Origin: Collinsella aerofaciens
Lineage (GTDB): Bacteria > Actinomycetota > Coriobacteriia > Coriobacteriales > Coriobacteriaceae
DNA: 64,000 nt
Direction: 5' to 3'
NCBI RefSeq assembly: GCF_018785265.1
Contig: NZ_WQPK01000047.1
Location: 1-64,000, forward strand
The position numbers and the translations under genes are program-made. Shown here piece by piece: positions 40,451-49,101 of the stretch (position 1 is its first letter; each line of letters opens with the position of its first letter). The notes under the pieces were generated by a model that did not search any database, was not told where the DNA came from, and saw only the letters and a program-made list of their open reading frames with translations.

Positions 40451-41917
40451 ATGAACGAAAACGAGCTGACCGGTCTGCTTGAGTCTTTAAGGCGTATGGG
40501 CTCGGATGATCTTAACGTCGAAGTGAAGGAGAGCGCCACGACGCTTTCCCGCGACGTGTGGGAAACGGTGAGCGCATTCGCGAACACTGCCGGCGGAATC
40601 ATCGTGCTCGGAGTGAGTGAGCGCGCAGGTTTTGTCCCGGTTGAGAACTTCGAGACCGAGAAAGTGCTCAACCAATTTGTGTCAGGCATGGGTGATGCGG
40701 GCGGTCGAGGAAAGCTAGCCAATCCGCCCAAATACACGATCGAGCGAGTGGAGCTTCAGGGCGTCATCGTTCTCGTCATTACGATTGAGGAGCTCGATCC
40801 GTCGAGCAAGCCCTGCTATGTCATAGAGCGAGGCGCCCAGGGCGGCAGCTACAAGCGCATCGATGACAAAGATGTCCCGCTTTCGTCGACCGAGGTTTTG
40901 GCACTGCCGTCATATGAGCGGACGAGTCCTAGCGATCGCGATGCGGTGCCCGGCACGAGTGTGGGCGATCTCGACGAGTCGCTGGTCGACCGCACGATAG
41001 AGCGTGCCTATTCGTTGACGCCTCGAGCGATGCGCGGTGCGGCGGACAAGAAGACAAAGATGGAGCGTCTGAATTTCCTCGACTTCCAGGGCAATGTTAC
41101 CAAGGCCGGCCTCCTTGCCGCGGGCGTTTACCCTCAGCAGTTCTATCCCAAGCTCTTCATTGACGTGGCTGTCCACGTGGGAGCTCAAAAGGGAGCTGTG
41201 GGGTCGCTGAGGTTCATGGACCGCACAATCTGTGAGGGAACGTTGGGCGAGATGATCTCGGATGCCGTCGCAGCTGTCGCCAAAAACCTGCGCCGCATCT
41301 CGACCGTCCAAGGCATCTCGTGTATCGACTCGCTGGAGATTCCCGAGGAGGTTCTGCGCGAGGCAATCGCCAACGCCGTAATCCATCGAGAATACGGGGA
41401 TCGGTTCTGTGGACAATCGATTGCCGTCGACGTCTTTGACGATCGTGTCGAGGTGACGAATCCTGGCGGCCTTTACGGGGGAAAGACTCGCGAGAACTTG
41501 TTTGACGGCAGCTCCCGATGCCGTAACGCGACGCTTGTGAAGCTCATGTCGATTGTCCCGCTGCCGGATGGCGCAGGTTCGCCGGCTGAGGGCAATGGCT
41601 CGGGCATCCCGATGATGATCGATGCTATGCGCGCGCATGGTCTGGCCGAGCCCCTGTTCTGCCCCGGATTCGATCGGTTCAAGGTCGTACTTTACCGTTC
41701 AAAGATCGAGCCGGTCGATCATGGCGGGGGCTTAATTGTGACGGCACTCAAACACTACGGCGAGCTGGGGACGCGCGAGCTGGCAGAGCACACAGGGCTC
41801 ACAATTTCCCAGGTTAGGTCGCGCGTCAACGCGCTCATTGCTCAAGGCGAGCTTGAGCCCACGGCGCCGGCGACGAGCCGCAACCGCAAGTATCGACTGT
41901 CGGAGCGCGTGGGATAG
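40451..41917 (+). CDS. AlbA_2 domain / divergent ATPase regulator
   Basis: A 488-residue protein of the common AlbA_2 (Schlafen-type) plus HATPase_c_4 architecture, usually annotated as ATP-binding or RecG-like regulator. Residues 20-130 are AlbA_2 (NVEVKESATTLSRDVWETVS; AFANTAGGIIVLGVSE). The GHKL-like segment is REAIANAVIHREYGD, with DRVEVTNPGGLYGG. The C-terminal 60 residues look like a winged helix (LGTRELAEHTGLTISQVRSR). The ATG at 40451 with AAAGGA is preferred over a GTG at 40445. It is preceded by dense palindromes that it may bind. The biological role is unknown; some relatives are defence associated. Confidence 0.83.
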   Translation: MNENELTGLLESLRRMGSDDLNVEVKESATTLSRDVWETVSAFANTAGGIIVLGVSERAGFVPVENFETEKVLNQFVSGMGDAGGRGKLANPPKYTIERVELQGVIVLVITIEELDPSSKPCYVIERGAQGGSYKRIDDKDVPLSSTEVLALPSYERTSPSDRDAVPGTSVGDLDESLVDRTIERAYSLTPRAMRGAADKKTKMERLNFLDFQGNVTKAGLLAAGVYPQQFYPKLFIDVAVHVGAQKGAVGSLRFMDRTICEGTLGEMISDAVAAVAKNLRRISTVQGISCIDSLEIPEEVLREAIANAVIHREYGDRFCGQSIAVDVFDDRVEVTNPGGLYGGKTRENLFDGSSRCRNATLVKLMSIVPLPDGAGSPAEGNGSGIPMMIDAMRAHGLAEPLFCPGFDRFKVVLYRSKIEPVDHGGGLIVTALKHYGELGTRELAEHTGLTISQVRSRVNALIAQGELEPTAPATSRNRKYRLSERVG

Positions 41918-42017
41918 ATGCGTTAGTGGACGAGGCGACCCAATAATCGACTCTCGATTGGCGTCCATTAAGGTAAAGCGGTCGTTGCCCAGTCGACGGT
42001 GATGCTAAAGACTCGGC

Positions 42018-42509
42018 TTACGCCGGCATGGCCCCGAACCCGTCCATCAAGAACAGCCTAAGAACCAGCTTGATGACATTTCCCGGTTTGACTTCAGCCG
42101 CGTCAAAGACGTGGCGCTCGGCGAGCTCGCTGCAGTATGCATAGATGTCGCGGATAAGGTCCGCGCCCGAAAGCGTAAACATGTAGCCTGCGTCCGAAAG
42201 CGCATTGGGCGCGGCGGGCAACTTGGCCATGTGGCAGAACGTTTGCAGGTCGGGTGCCATAACATTCTGGTAGTCGAGGTGGCCGCTGGCATCCTGTGCG
42301 GCAAGCTCCAATTGGCGCACAAAATCCAGCGCCGCCGCTAACACAAGGCTCGGCGTAGGCGCGTTGACGTCCTGATTGGTCGCCACGAGTCTGCCCGCCG
42401 CCTGCGTGACAAGCCAAGCGACCTCGCGCTGGCAACGCACGGCCTTGCGCGTAACCGGCTTGATGGACGAAGAAGAAACGCTCCCCTTAGGCGGATTCGA
42501 AGCAGCCAT
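42018..42509 (-). CDS. Uncharacterised protein, 163 residues
   Basis: I do not recognise the family. The N-terminal 25 residues are Ser/Lys rich; the rest is predicted helical and soluble, with no membrane segment or cysteine motif. The start has a good GGGAGGG site on the minus strand, and codon use resembles the neighbours, so the gene looks real. It is divergent from the HNH nuclease gene across 215 bases. Confidence 0.65.
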   Translation of the reverse strand: MAASNPPKGSVSSSSIKPVTRKAVRCQREVAWLVTQAAGRLVATNQDVNAPTPSLVLAAALDFVRQLELAAQDASGHLDYQNVMAPDLQTFCHMAKLPAAPNALSDAGYMFTLSGADLIRDIYAYCSELAERHVFDAAEVKPGNVIKLVLRLFLMDGFGAMPA

Positions 42510-42724
42510 AAGACCCTCCCATGAACAATCCGGCCCAACAAGCCCGGATGAAACACGTGCTACATCAGTATACAGGTGAGTGGGGTAGCGGGGTACGAGC
42601 GCGCCAGCGGCAAACCGAGAGCATCAACGATGTGCCGATCGCGGAATGAGATCTCGTAATAATTGACTCTCGGTCATATTATTGAGGGGCATGACTCGCG
42701 TTCGTATGGTTGTAGGTGCTGGCG

Positions 42725-43807
42725 ATGAACGACATTGACCTTGCTGTTCCGTTGATGGATGGACCAAGCTATGACCGTGCCTGCAGTCTCGTGCCTTCTG
42801 AATACGTTGAGGCATGGGAGTGGTTTCTGGGTGAGGAGCAGCGCGGCGGCGTTTGGACCAGCCTTCCGCACCACACCAAGGAAGATAGCCCTCAGTATCA
42901 GTATCGTTTGAGAATTGGCTCGGACTTCTTTCCCGTAACGCGGGATTCAGGGATCTTCTGGCCGGGCCAGGATCGGGTGAAGCAAGATCCCAATAAGATC
43001 TTTGCGCTCTCGGTCCATAACTCTAAAAAGAGCTTCTACACCGATGTGCCTCCGCTCTATTTGGACGATGGTACGTGGGTCATTAAGTACTCGGTTCAAG
43101 CGCCGGGTACCGTTGGTTTTCGGGACCAGAATTACAACCGTAAAATGCTCAACTGCATGGAATGCGGCGTTCCAGTCGGAGTCATATTTGCAACCGAGGT
43201 GGGCTATAAGGTGCTCGGCCTTGCGTTTGTTGAGCGGTTCGAGCCCGAAAACGGATGGTTTGTTCTGCACGGTCCTGTTCATAAAGGCGGGCCGGACCCT
43301 CGTTTTGCGCCCGACATGAGTTATCTGAAGCGCATGCCCGTCGATATTGAGTTTGCCGGACAGGGTGCGACCGACGACGAAAAGGTCCGCTATGCGTTAA
43401 GGCGCGAGCGATTGGGGCAACAATGGTTCCGCAAGCAGCTCGTTGCCGCCTATGACGGCCGTTGCGCGGTGTCGGACTGTGGCGTCAGCGAAGCTCTGGA
43501 GGCTGCGCATATCGAGAATTACTCGGGACCCAAATCGCAGGTTGCCAGCAACGGCATTCTGCTTCGGCGCGACCTTCATTCCCTATTTGATGCTCACCTG
43601 ATTTCGTTTGAGCCTGTTTGCGGCGAATATCGGCTGTGCGGATCGTACCTGCTGGATAAGACCGACTACGCTTCCTTTGCGGGTGCGACGCTAAGGCAGC
43701 CGAATGAGCGTCAGTGGCGACCCAATACGGTGTTTCTTGAGGCCCATCGCATTGAGTTCGATCGCTCGGAAAAGAAGCGTGAAAAGGCGGGGCTTCTGCC
43801 GTATTAG
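42725..43807 (+). CDS. HNH endonuclease-domain protein
   Basis: A 360-residue protein with a C-terminal HNH nuclease: LVAAYDGRCAVSDCGVSEAL, then EAAHIENYSGPKSQVASNG and RRDLHSLFDAHLI (about 240-300) carry the expected His, Asn and His. The N-terminal 220 residues are unrecognised, containing a CMECG-like pair of cysteines and a hydrophobic, beta-rich segment. Proteins of this shape are often restriction-like or defence nucleases with an N-terminal target-sensing domain. The ATG at 42725 is chosen for a weak GTAGGTG site; a GTG at 42716 is the alternative. No methylase gene is adjacent. Confidence 0.8.
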   Translation: MNDIDLAVPLMDGPSYDRACSLVPSEYVEAWEWFLGEEQRGGVWTSLPHHTKEDSPQYQYRLRIGSDFFPVTRDSGIFWPGQDRVKQDPNKIFALSVHNSKKSFYTDVPPLYLDDGTWVIKYSVQAPGTVGFRDQNYNRKMLNCMECGVPVGVIFATEVGYKVLGLAFVERFEPENGWFVLHGPVHKGGPDPRFAPDMSYLKRMPVDIEFAGQGATDDEKVRYALRRERLGQQWFRKQLVAAYDGRCAVSDCGVSEALEAAHIENYSGPKSQVASNGILLRRDLHSLFDAHLISFEPVCGEYRLCGSYLLDKTDYASFAGATLRQPNERQWRPNTVFLEAHRIEFDRSEKKREKAGLLPY

Positions 43808-43929
43808 CGTATTTGGTTTTGGCATTCTTTGACGATCGTGTTGTTTGATCGGATCGCGTGGCGATGCAATCTCGCGCACGCCCGCCGGTGCATGCTCTTT
43901 CTGATTTGTATAGCGAGAGGGGAGCGTGT

Positions 43930-44214
43930 ATGAGCTGGCGAGGCGATATTGCAATGGGGAAGTACGGAAAACTGCCGTGTGCCCTTATAGACAACAATAT
44001 GTTTCCGAGCGTAGAGGTTGATTGCGGGTCGTTTGTCGTCGCCTGTCCTTGCTGCGGCTCGCAAATACCGTGTCTCGACATTCGGTTCATCGATGCGCGC
44101 GACAGGCTCAGCGACGAAGTGAGAAAACGGACAGGCGTTCATATGCCGGTGTATCCGGAGAAATGCCCTGTTTGTGGCCTCGATATCGTGTACGACGCCG
44201 GCGACGAGGGATAG
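43930..44214 (+). CDS. Small zinc-ribbon protein, unknown function
   Basis: A 94-residue protein with two Cys pairs, ACPCCGSQIPC and CPVCGLDIVY, about 55 residues apart, which together could form one zinc ribbon. AGAGGGGAG sets the ATG at 43930; an in-frame GTG at 43858 lacks a site. It follows the HNH gene by 122 bases on the same strand and is convergent with the DUF5710 gene. I do not recognise a family. Confidence 0.6.
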   Translation: MSWRGDIAMGKYGKLPCALIDNNMFPSVEVDCGSFVVACPCCGSQIPCLDIRFIDARDRLSDEVRKRTGVHMPVYPEKCPVCGLDIVYDAGDEG

Positions 44215-44252
44215 GTGATGCGGAGGAGCTGGCTGTGAAGGCCTCTTCGTCT

Positions 44253-44939
44253 CTACAAATAAACCCCCTCGCCGAGTTGCCTGTGGAACTCGGCGTGATG
44301 GTCGCGTGCCCAGGTAAAGAGCGCCTGGTCAAAGTCGGTGCGCGTGGCCGGGACGCCAAAGACGCCGGCAACCTCGACGCGCACAAACTCCAGTGCCGGC
44401 AGCTTGTTGATGGCAGTGAGGGCAAACGGGGACGAGGGCTCCTCGAACAGATAGCGGCTGCCTTGCAGCGCGTCGCAACTGGTGCACGTGTTGCCGAGCG
44501 ACGGGGCTTTGGAGGCTCGCGCGCCTACGGGCTTGTAGCCGCAGCGCTTAGAAAGATAGTCGCGGATCTCGCCCGGCACGCAGCCAAGAGCGGGCACGAT
44601 GGCGAGTGCGTTGGCGTTGGCCGTGTCGATGGCAATGTGCCCGGCTTCGTTGGGCGCGTGCGCGATGGTGATGCTCTCGTCGTTATCGGTTCGATAGGGA
44701 ATGCCGAAGGCCGCGACCGAGGTCTCTTTGTGACACTTCCAGCATTCGCGCTTGCCCAGTACTAGATATATATACGGCGCTGAGGGGTCGGATCGGTCAA
44801 CACCGGGCAGCCATTCGGCAAAGGGCTCGGGGTTGACGCCGCTGGGTACATACCAGATCTTCTTGGTCCGGTCCCATTTGGCGCCCAGCGCCTTGGCTTC
44901 TTCTTTGTGCGAAAAGGGGACATCGAGCTCGGTGCGCAT
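44253..44939 (-). CDS. DUF5710-domain protein
   Basis: A 228-residue protein. Residues 1-40 (MRTELDVPFSHKEEAKALGA, KWDRTKKIWYVP) are a DUF5710 module, often attached to conjugation or DNA-processing proteins. A CWKC pair and a later CTSC pair may bind zinc. The C-terminal region is unrecognised. AAGGAG places the start at 44939; the open frame continues 91 codons further upstream through low-complexity Pro/Ser sequence that is probably untranslated. Function unknown. Confidence 0.7.
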   Translation of the reverse strand: MRTELDVPFSHKEEAKALGAKWDRTKKIWYVPSGVNPEPFAEWLPGVDRSDPSAPYIYLVLGKRECWKCHKETSVAAFGIPYRTDNDESITIAHAPNEAGHIAIDTANANALAIVPALGCVPGEIRDYLSKRCGYKPVGARASKAPSLGNTCTSCDALQGSRYLFEEPSSPFALTAINKLPALEFVRVEVAGVFGVPATRTDFDQALFTWARDHHAEFHRQLGEGVYL

Positions 44940-45233
44940 GGCGGCTCCTTGGTGCTGCAGGTGCAAGTGACTCAAGGATACCGCAGGGTGTGGACGTTGT
45001 GGCGTTTTGCCGAGAAGCTGCGGCTCAGATGGGTTCGAGACGCGTTGGTCTCGGCCTCGGTGGCTATTGGGGCGGTTTTGATTGACTGCGGGGTCAGCCG
45101 GGATAGGCGCTTGGGTCGCTGACGCGGTTTTGCGCATGGGCGGGGTGGTTGTTTGGGCGGTTGGAGCTGCCGGCGGATTTGGCGGCATAAAACAAAACAG
45201 CCCAGATGACATAGCCTCTGAGCTGCGAACATT

Positions 45234-45308
45234 TGGTGGGCGTTAGAAGATTTGAACTTCTGACCTCTTCCGTGTCAGGGAAGCGCTCTCCCCCTGAGCT
45301 AAACGCCC
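45234..45308 (-). tRNA. tRNA-Val (GAC)
   Basis: Read on the minus strand: acceptor GGGCGTT pairs with AACGCCC, the anticodon loop CTGACAC between CTTCC and GGAAG has anticodon GAC, and the T loop is GTTCAAATC. CCA is encoded (45234-45236). Confidence 0.96.
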
Positions 45309-45337
45309 GATCAAGGGTGCGCAAGCGCGCAAGGGAT

Positions 45338-45366
45338 AATATAACGGAGCCTGAACTCGGTGGCAA
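45338..45366 (-). promoter_or_regulatory. Promoter of tRNA-Val
   Basis: On the minus strand TTGCCA (45366-45361), a 17-base spacer and TATATT (45343-45338). The predicted start is near 45331, 23 bases before the tRNA. Confidence 0.75.
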
Positions 45367-45595
45367 GAACATTTTTAAAAATCGCTTACATTGTGGAATT
45401 CGGGGGCTTTGCCGTATCCATTTCAAAAGAGCCTGCTGCCGCGATTTGGCTGTCGCATAATGCAAGGCCATTGCGGTATCGAGCTATGGAAGGCGCCTGC
45501 GGAATTGTCCTACCGATAAGCGGACAAGCCTCCAGCTGGTGACTTCGCCGTGGTAAGGTAAGCCGAATTGTTCCAGGCTGTTTCGGGGGAGTGGA

Positions 45596-46618
45596 ATGAG
45601 CAAAGAGCGTGTCGAGCAGGTCGAAGGCGCAGGGGCTTCGGTGCCGATGACCGATATATCGAACATTGATGTGCCCGAGGGCACCGACGAGCTCAGCCGC
45701 AGCACCCGTCGCGCATGGCGCGACCGCCTGAACAGCGCTTCGTCGCGCAAGATGATCACGGGCGTTTTGGCTACGCTGGTGGGCGGTTCGTTTTGGGGCT
45801 TCTCGGGCACCAGCGCGAGCTTTCTGTTCGATACCTACCACGTCGACACCTTGTGGCTTATGAGCGTGCGTCAGATTCTCGCCGGTCTACTCTTTATGGC
45901 CGTGGTTGTCACGCGCGACCGCGAGCGCCTGATTAAGCTCTGGACCACACCCGCTGATCGCAAGCAGCTGCTGCTCTTTACCGCCCTTGGCTTGCTGTTC
46001 AACCAGTTTTGCTATCTTTCGGCCGTGCGCCTGACTAATGCCGGAACCGCGACGGTACTCCAGTGCCTGCAACTCGTTATCATCATGGGCTACGCCTGCG
46101 TGACCGATCGCCGCATGCCGCGTACTCGCGAAGTCATCGGCATTGGCCTGGCTCTGGGTGGAACCTTTTTAATCGCCACCGGCGGCGACCCCACCAGCCT
46201 GAATATCTCGCCGCTTGGCCTGGCAGCAGGTCTTATGTGTGCGGTCAGCGCCGCGTGTATGGCGGTGATTCCCGCCAAGATCCTGCCCGAATACGGCAGC
46301 CCCATCGTCACGGGCTCGGCAATGCTCACGGCGGGCGTGGTCTCGTGCGTCTTCGTGCAGCCCTGGGCGCATATGCCGGCGCTCGACGCTGCCGGCATCG
46401 AGGCGCTCGCGGTGTTCGTGGTTATCGGCTCGTTTTTTGCTTACATGCTTTATATGCAGGGCGTTAAGGACATCGGCTCGGTGCGCGCGAGCCTCATCGG
46501 AACTGTGGAGCCGGTTTCGGCGACCATCACCAGCGCCGTTATGCTGGGGACGGTGTTTTTGCCGACCGACCTTATCGGCTTTGTCATGATCATCGTGATG
46601 ATGTTCCTCACGGTGTAG
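45596..46618 (+). CDS. EamA/DMT-superfamily transporter
   Basis: A 340-residue permease with an N-terminal cytoplasmic extension of about 50 charged residues, then ten hydrophobic helices in two EamA repeats (first helix VLATLVGGSFWGFSGTSASF). GGGGGAG precedes the ATG. It shares the second-repeat pattern FFAYMLYMQGVKDIGSVRAS with the DMT protein at 19800 (VAYILYMQGLSMG). The substrate is unknown. It stands alone. Confidence 0.88.
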   Translation: MSKERVEQVEGAGASVPMTDISNIDVPEGTDELSRSTRRAWRDRLNSASSRKMITGVLATLVGGSFWGFSGTSASFLFDTYHVDTLWLMSVRQILAGLLFMAVVVTRDRERLIKLWTTPADRKQLLLFTALGLLFNQFCYLSAVRLTNAGTATVLQCLQLVIIMGYACVTDRRMPRTREVIGIGLALGGTFLIATGGDPTSLNISPLGLAAGLMCAVSAACMAVIPAKILPEYGSPIVTGSAMLTAGVVSCVFVQPWAHMPALDAAGIEALAVFVVIGSFFAYMLYMQGVKDIGSVRASLIGTVEPVSATITSAVMLGTVFLPTDLIGFVMIIVMMFLTV

Positions 46619-46767
46619 CTAGCGCCGCCGCCAAGACAGAAAAGGTGTTGTGCCGCATTTTCGCCAATTGATGTCCGTGTCTGGAGTTTAGCTGTCGATG
46701 CTCAAAATGCCATAAACTAGTAACGTTATGGACTTTTTCATTGCGACTCAATTGCGAGGATTTCTTT

Positions 46768-49089
46768 ATGGCTGGTAATCACTTTAAGGGCAGCGATAGC
46801 GGCCGCCCTGCAGTTCCGCCGCGTCCGAACGGGGCTGGTAAGGCCGGCACGCCGGGCGGCGCTGGACAGGGCGGTTCCGGTAAGCGCGTGTCCCCGGGCG
46901 AGACGGCGATGTTTACCGCTCTGTACGAGCAGTCTCAAAAGGCAAAAAAGACCGGCCGTGCAAGAGGAAATGTCTTTGCGGGCGGTGCAACCTCTGCGTC
47001 GCAGCCGAGCGGGGCTCCTTCGGTACCTGCGAACAACGCAGGTGCTGCCAACGCCGCGAATGGCGCCGGCAACGTTAATGCCGGCAAGGCCGACAACAAT
47101 ACTCCCTCTGCCGGTGGCGCGGGGCTTACGGGTAACCTCGGCACGATTTACACCGGCTCCTCCGAGACTGGCACGTTCGCCCGCTTGGATGATAGCGGTG
47201 CCGAGTTTGCGGGCTCGGGTTCCAAGGAAGATTATTACGATTTTGGCTTGAACTACGGTAGCGACGCTTCGTCGAGTTCGACCTCTGACGGTTTGGTCCG
47301 TCATCGCCAACGCAAGGGCGAGCGCAAAAAGCGTCACACCGGCGCCATTATTGCCGCTGTAGTCGCGGTGCTTCTCGTTGCGCTTGGCGCAAGCGGCTTT
47401 ATGCTGCTTAACTCGGCAAAGACCGTAAAGAGCGAAGCGAAGGAGGCTGTCGAGATCGTCGGTGGCCTTAAGGACAAGGTCACGTCGGGCGATTTTTCGA
47501 CGCTGCCTGACGACGCGAAGAAGATCGATGAGCTCTGCAACAGCATGAAGGCGGAGACCTCGAGCCCGCTGTGGACGGCGGCTTCGTTTATCCCGGTGTA
47601 TGGCAGCGATATCAATGCGGCCCGCACCATGATTGACGCCCTGTCCGATGTCTCGAGCAATGCGCTGGTTCCCATGGCCGACAACCTCTCGCAGGCTACG
47701 CCCGGCAAGCTGTTCCAGGACGGCATGATTAACGTGTCCGCGCTGCAGGCGGTCGCCGATTCGCTTTCCAGCAGCTCGAAGGTGTTCAAGAGCGCCAACG
47801 AGAAGGTCCAGGGCATTGGCGATACTCATATTTCCCAGGTGACCGAGCTGGTCGATAAGGCCAAGGACGGCTTTGCCACCCTCAACGGTGCGGTTGACGC
47901 GGCGGAGAAGGTCGCCCCCGTCCTTCCCCAGATGCTCGGCGCCAACGGCCAGACGCGTCATTATCTTGTGCTCGCGATGAGCAACGTCGAGATCCGCGCC
48001 TGCGGCGGTTTCCCCGGTTCTCGCGGCGTGATGTCGGTGACTGACGGTAAGCTCGAACTGGGCGATTTTGTCAAAGTCGACATGATGAAAGAGCCTTTGA
48101 GCCCGCTTCCCATCACCGATGAAGAGGCAAACTTGTTCACGACCGGATGGGGCCTGACCGGATTCAACACGCTCGGATACACGATGGGCGACGTTACGAT
48201 GACGCCTGATTATCCGCGTGCGGCTCAGCTTGTCAGCGATATGCAGAAGGCCATTGTCGGAGATGACATCGACGGCGTATTTGCAGTCGATCCGGTATTT
48301 TTGCAGTATATGCTCGGCGTTGTAGGTGGCACACAGCTTCCTGACGGCACCGTCGTTGATGGAAGCAACGCTGCAAAGGTGTTGCTGCACGATATTTATT
48401 GGAATTACCCGGTAGAGGAACAGGACGCCATTTTTGCGGCGGTTGCCGGATCAGCTTTTAACAAGATTGTGGACGAACTGGGCTCCAGCGATATTACTAA
48501 GATTGCTGCCGCCATCGAAAAGGGCGCTTCCGAGGGTCGCATCCTCATGTATTCGAGAAATGATGACGAGGAAAAGGCCGCGAAGGCTCTTGGAATATCG
48601 GGCGCTCTCCAAACCGATACGTCGGAGGCTCCGATCTTGGGCGTCTATGTGAACAACTACAGCTATTCAAAGATGGATTGGTTCCTCGATAAGCGAGTCA
48701 CCATCGATTCTTCGGTTGAAAATGCCGATGGCTCGACGACGTATCGAGTGACCACCACGCTCAAGAACACGATGACCCCCCAGGAGAAGGCCGAGATGCC
48801 TGGTTATTTCCAGGGCCATAACGGCATTAGCCAGGATATTGACGATGAGGTGCTGAGGCTTTATCTCTATGCTCCTGCGGGAGGCAGCATTTCGGATATT
48901 AAGACTTCGGGCTCCGGTTCTATCGAGATGAACGAAGCGACGCACGATGGCTTGAAGGTTGCATGGGGCGGTGTCCACATGCTTCTTGGACAAGACATAA
49001 AGGTCGAGTACACGGTCACGACTTCGAAGGACTCTGGGCACAAAGAGCTTAAGGTTCGTACCACGCCAACCGCTCAAACGTTCGAATAG
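46768..49089 (+). CDS. DUF4012-domain cell-envelope protein
   Basis: A 773-residue single-pass membrane protein. Residues 1-190 are low-complexity, rich in Gly, Ala, Asn and Pro, and presumably cytoplasmic. A basic stretch (RHRQRKGERKKRHTG) precedes one transmembrane helix near 195-220, giving an N-in topology with a large outer domain. The outer part contains DUF4012 (LSNVEIRACGGFPGSRGVMS is replaced here by AMSNVEIRACGGFPGSRGV), found in actinobacterial and other surface proteins of unknown role. GCGAGGA precedes the ATG at 46768. glmM begins 12 bases after its stop, hinting at an envelope-assembly link. Confidence 0.85.
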   Translation: MAGNHFKGSDSGRPAVPPRPNGAGKAGTPGGAGQGGSGKRVSPGETAMFTALYEQSQKAKKTGRARGNVFAGGATSASQPSGAPSVPANNAGAANAANGAGNVNAGKADNNTPSAGGAGLTGNLGTIYTGSSETGTFARLDDSGAEFAGSGSKEDYYDFGLNYGSDASSSSTSDGLVRHRQRKGERKKRHTGAIIAAVVAVLLVALGASGFMLLNSAKTVKSEAKEAVEIVGGLKDKVTSGDFSTLPDDAKKIDELCNSMKAETSSPLWTAASFIPVYGSDINAARTMIDALSDVSSNALVPMADNLSQATPGKLFQDGMINVSALQAVADSLSSSSKVFKSANEKVQGIGDTHISQVTELVDKAKDGFATLNGAVDAAEKVAPVLPQMLGANGQTRHYLVLAMSNVEIRACGGFPGSRGVMSVTDGKLELGDFVKVDMMKEPLSPLPITDEEANLFTTGWGLTGFNTLGYTMGDVTMTPDYPRAAQLVSDMQKAIVGDDIDGVFAVDPVFLQYMLGVVGGTQLPDGTVVDGSNAAKVLLHDIYWNYPVEEQDAIFAAVAGSAFNKIVDELGSSDITKIAAAIEKGASEGRILMYSRNDDEEKAAKALGISGALQTDTSEAPILGVYVNNYSYSKMDWFLDKRVTIDSSVENADGSTTYRVTTTLKNTMTPQEKAEMPGYFQGHNGISQDIDDEVLRLYLYAPAGGSISDIKTSGSGSIEMNEATHDGLKVAWGGVHMLLGQDIKVEYTVTTSKDSGHKELKVRTTPTAQTFE

Positions 49090-49101
49090 GATAAGTAAGA
49101 T

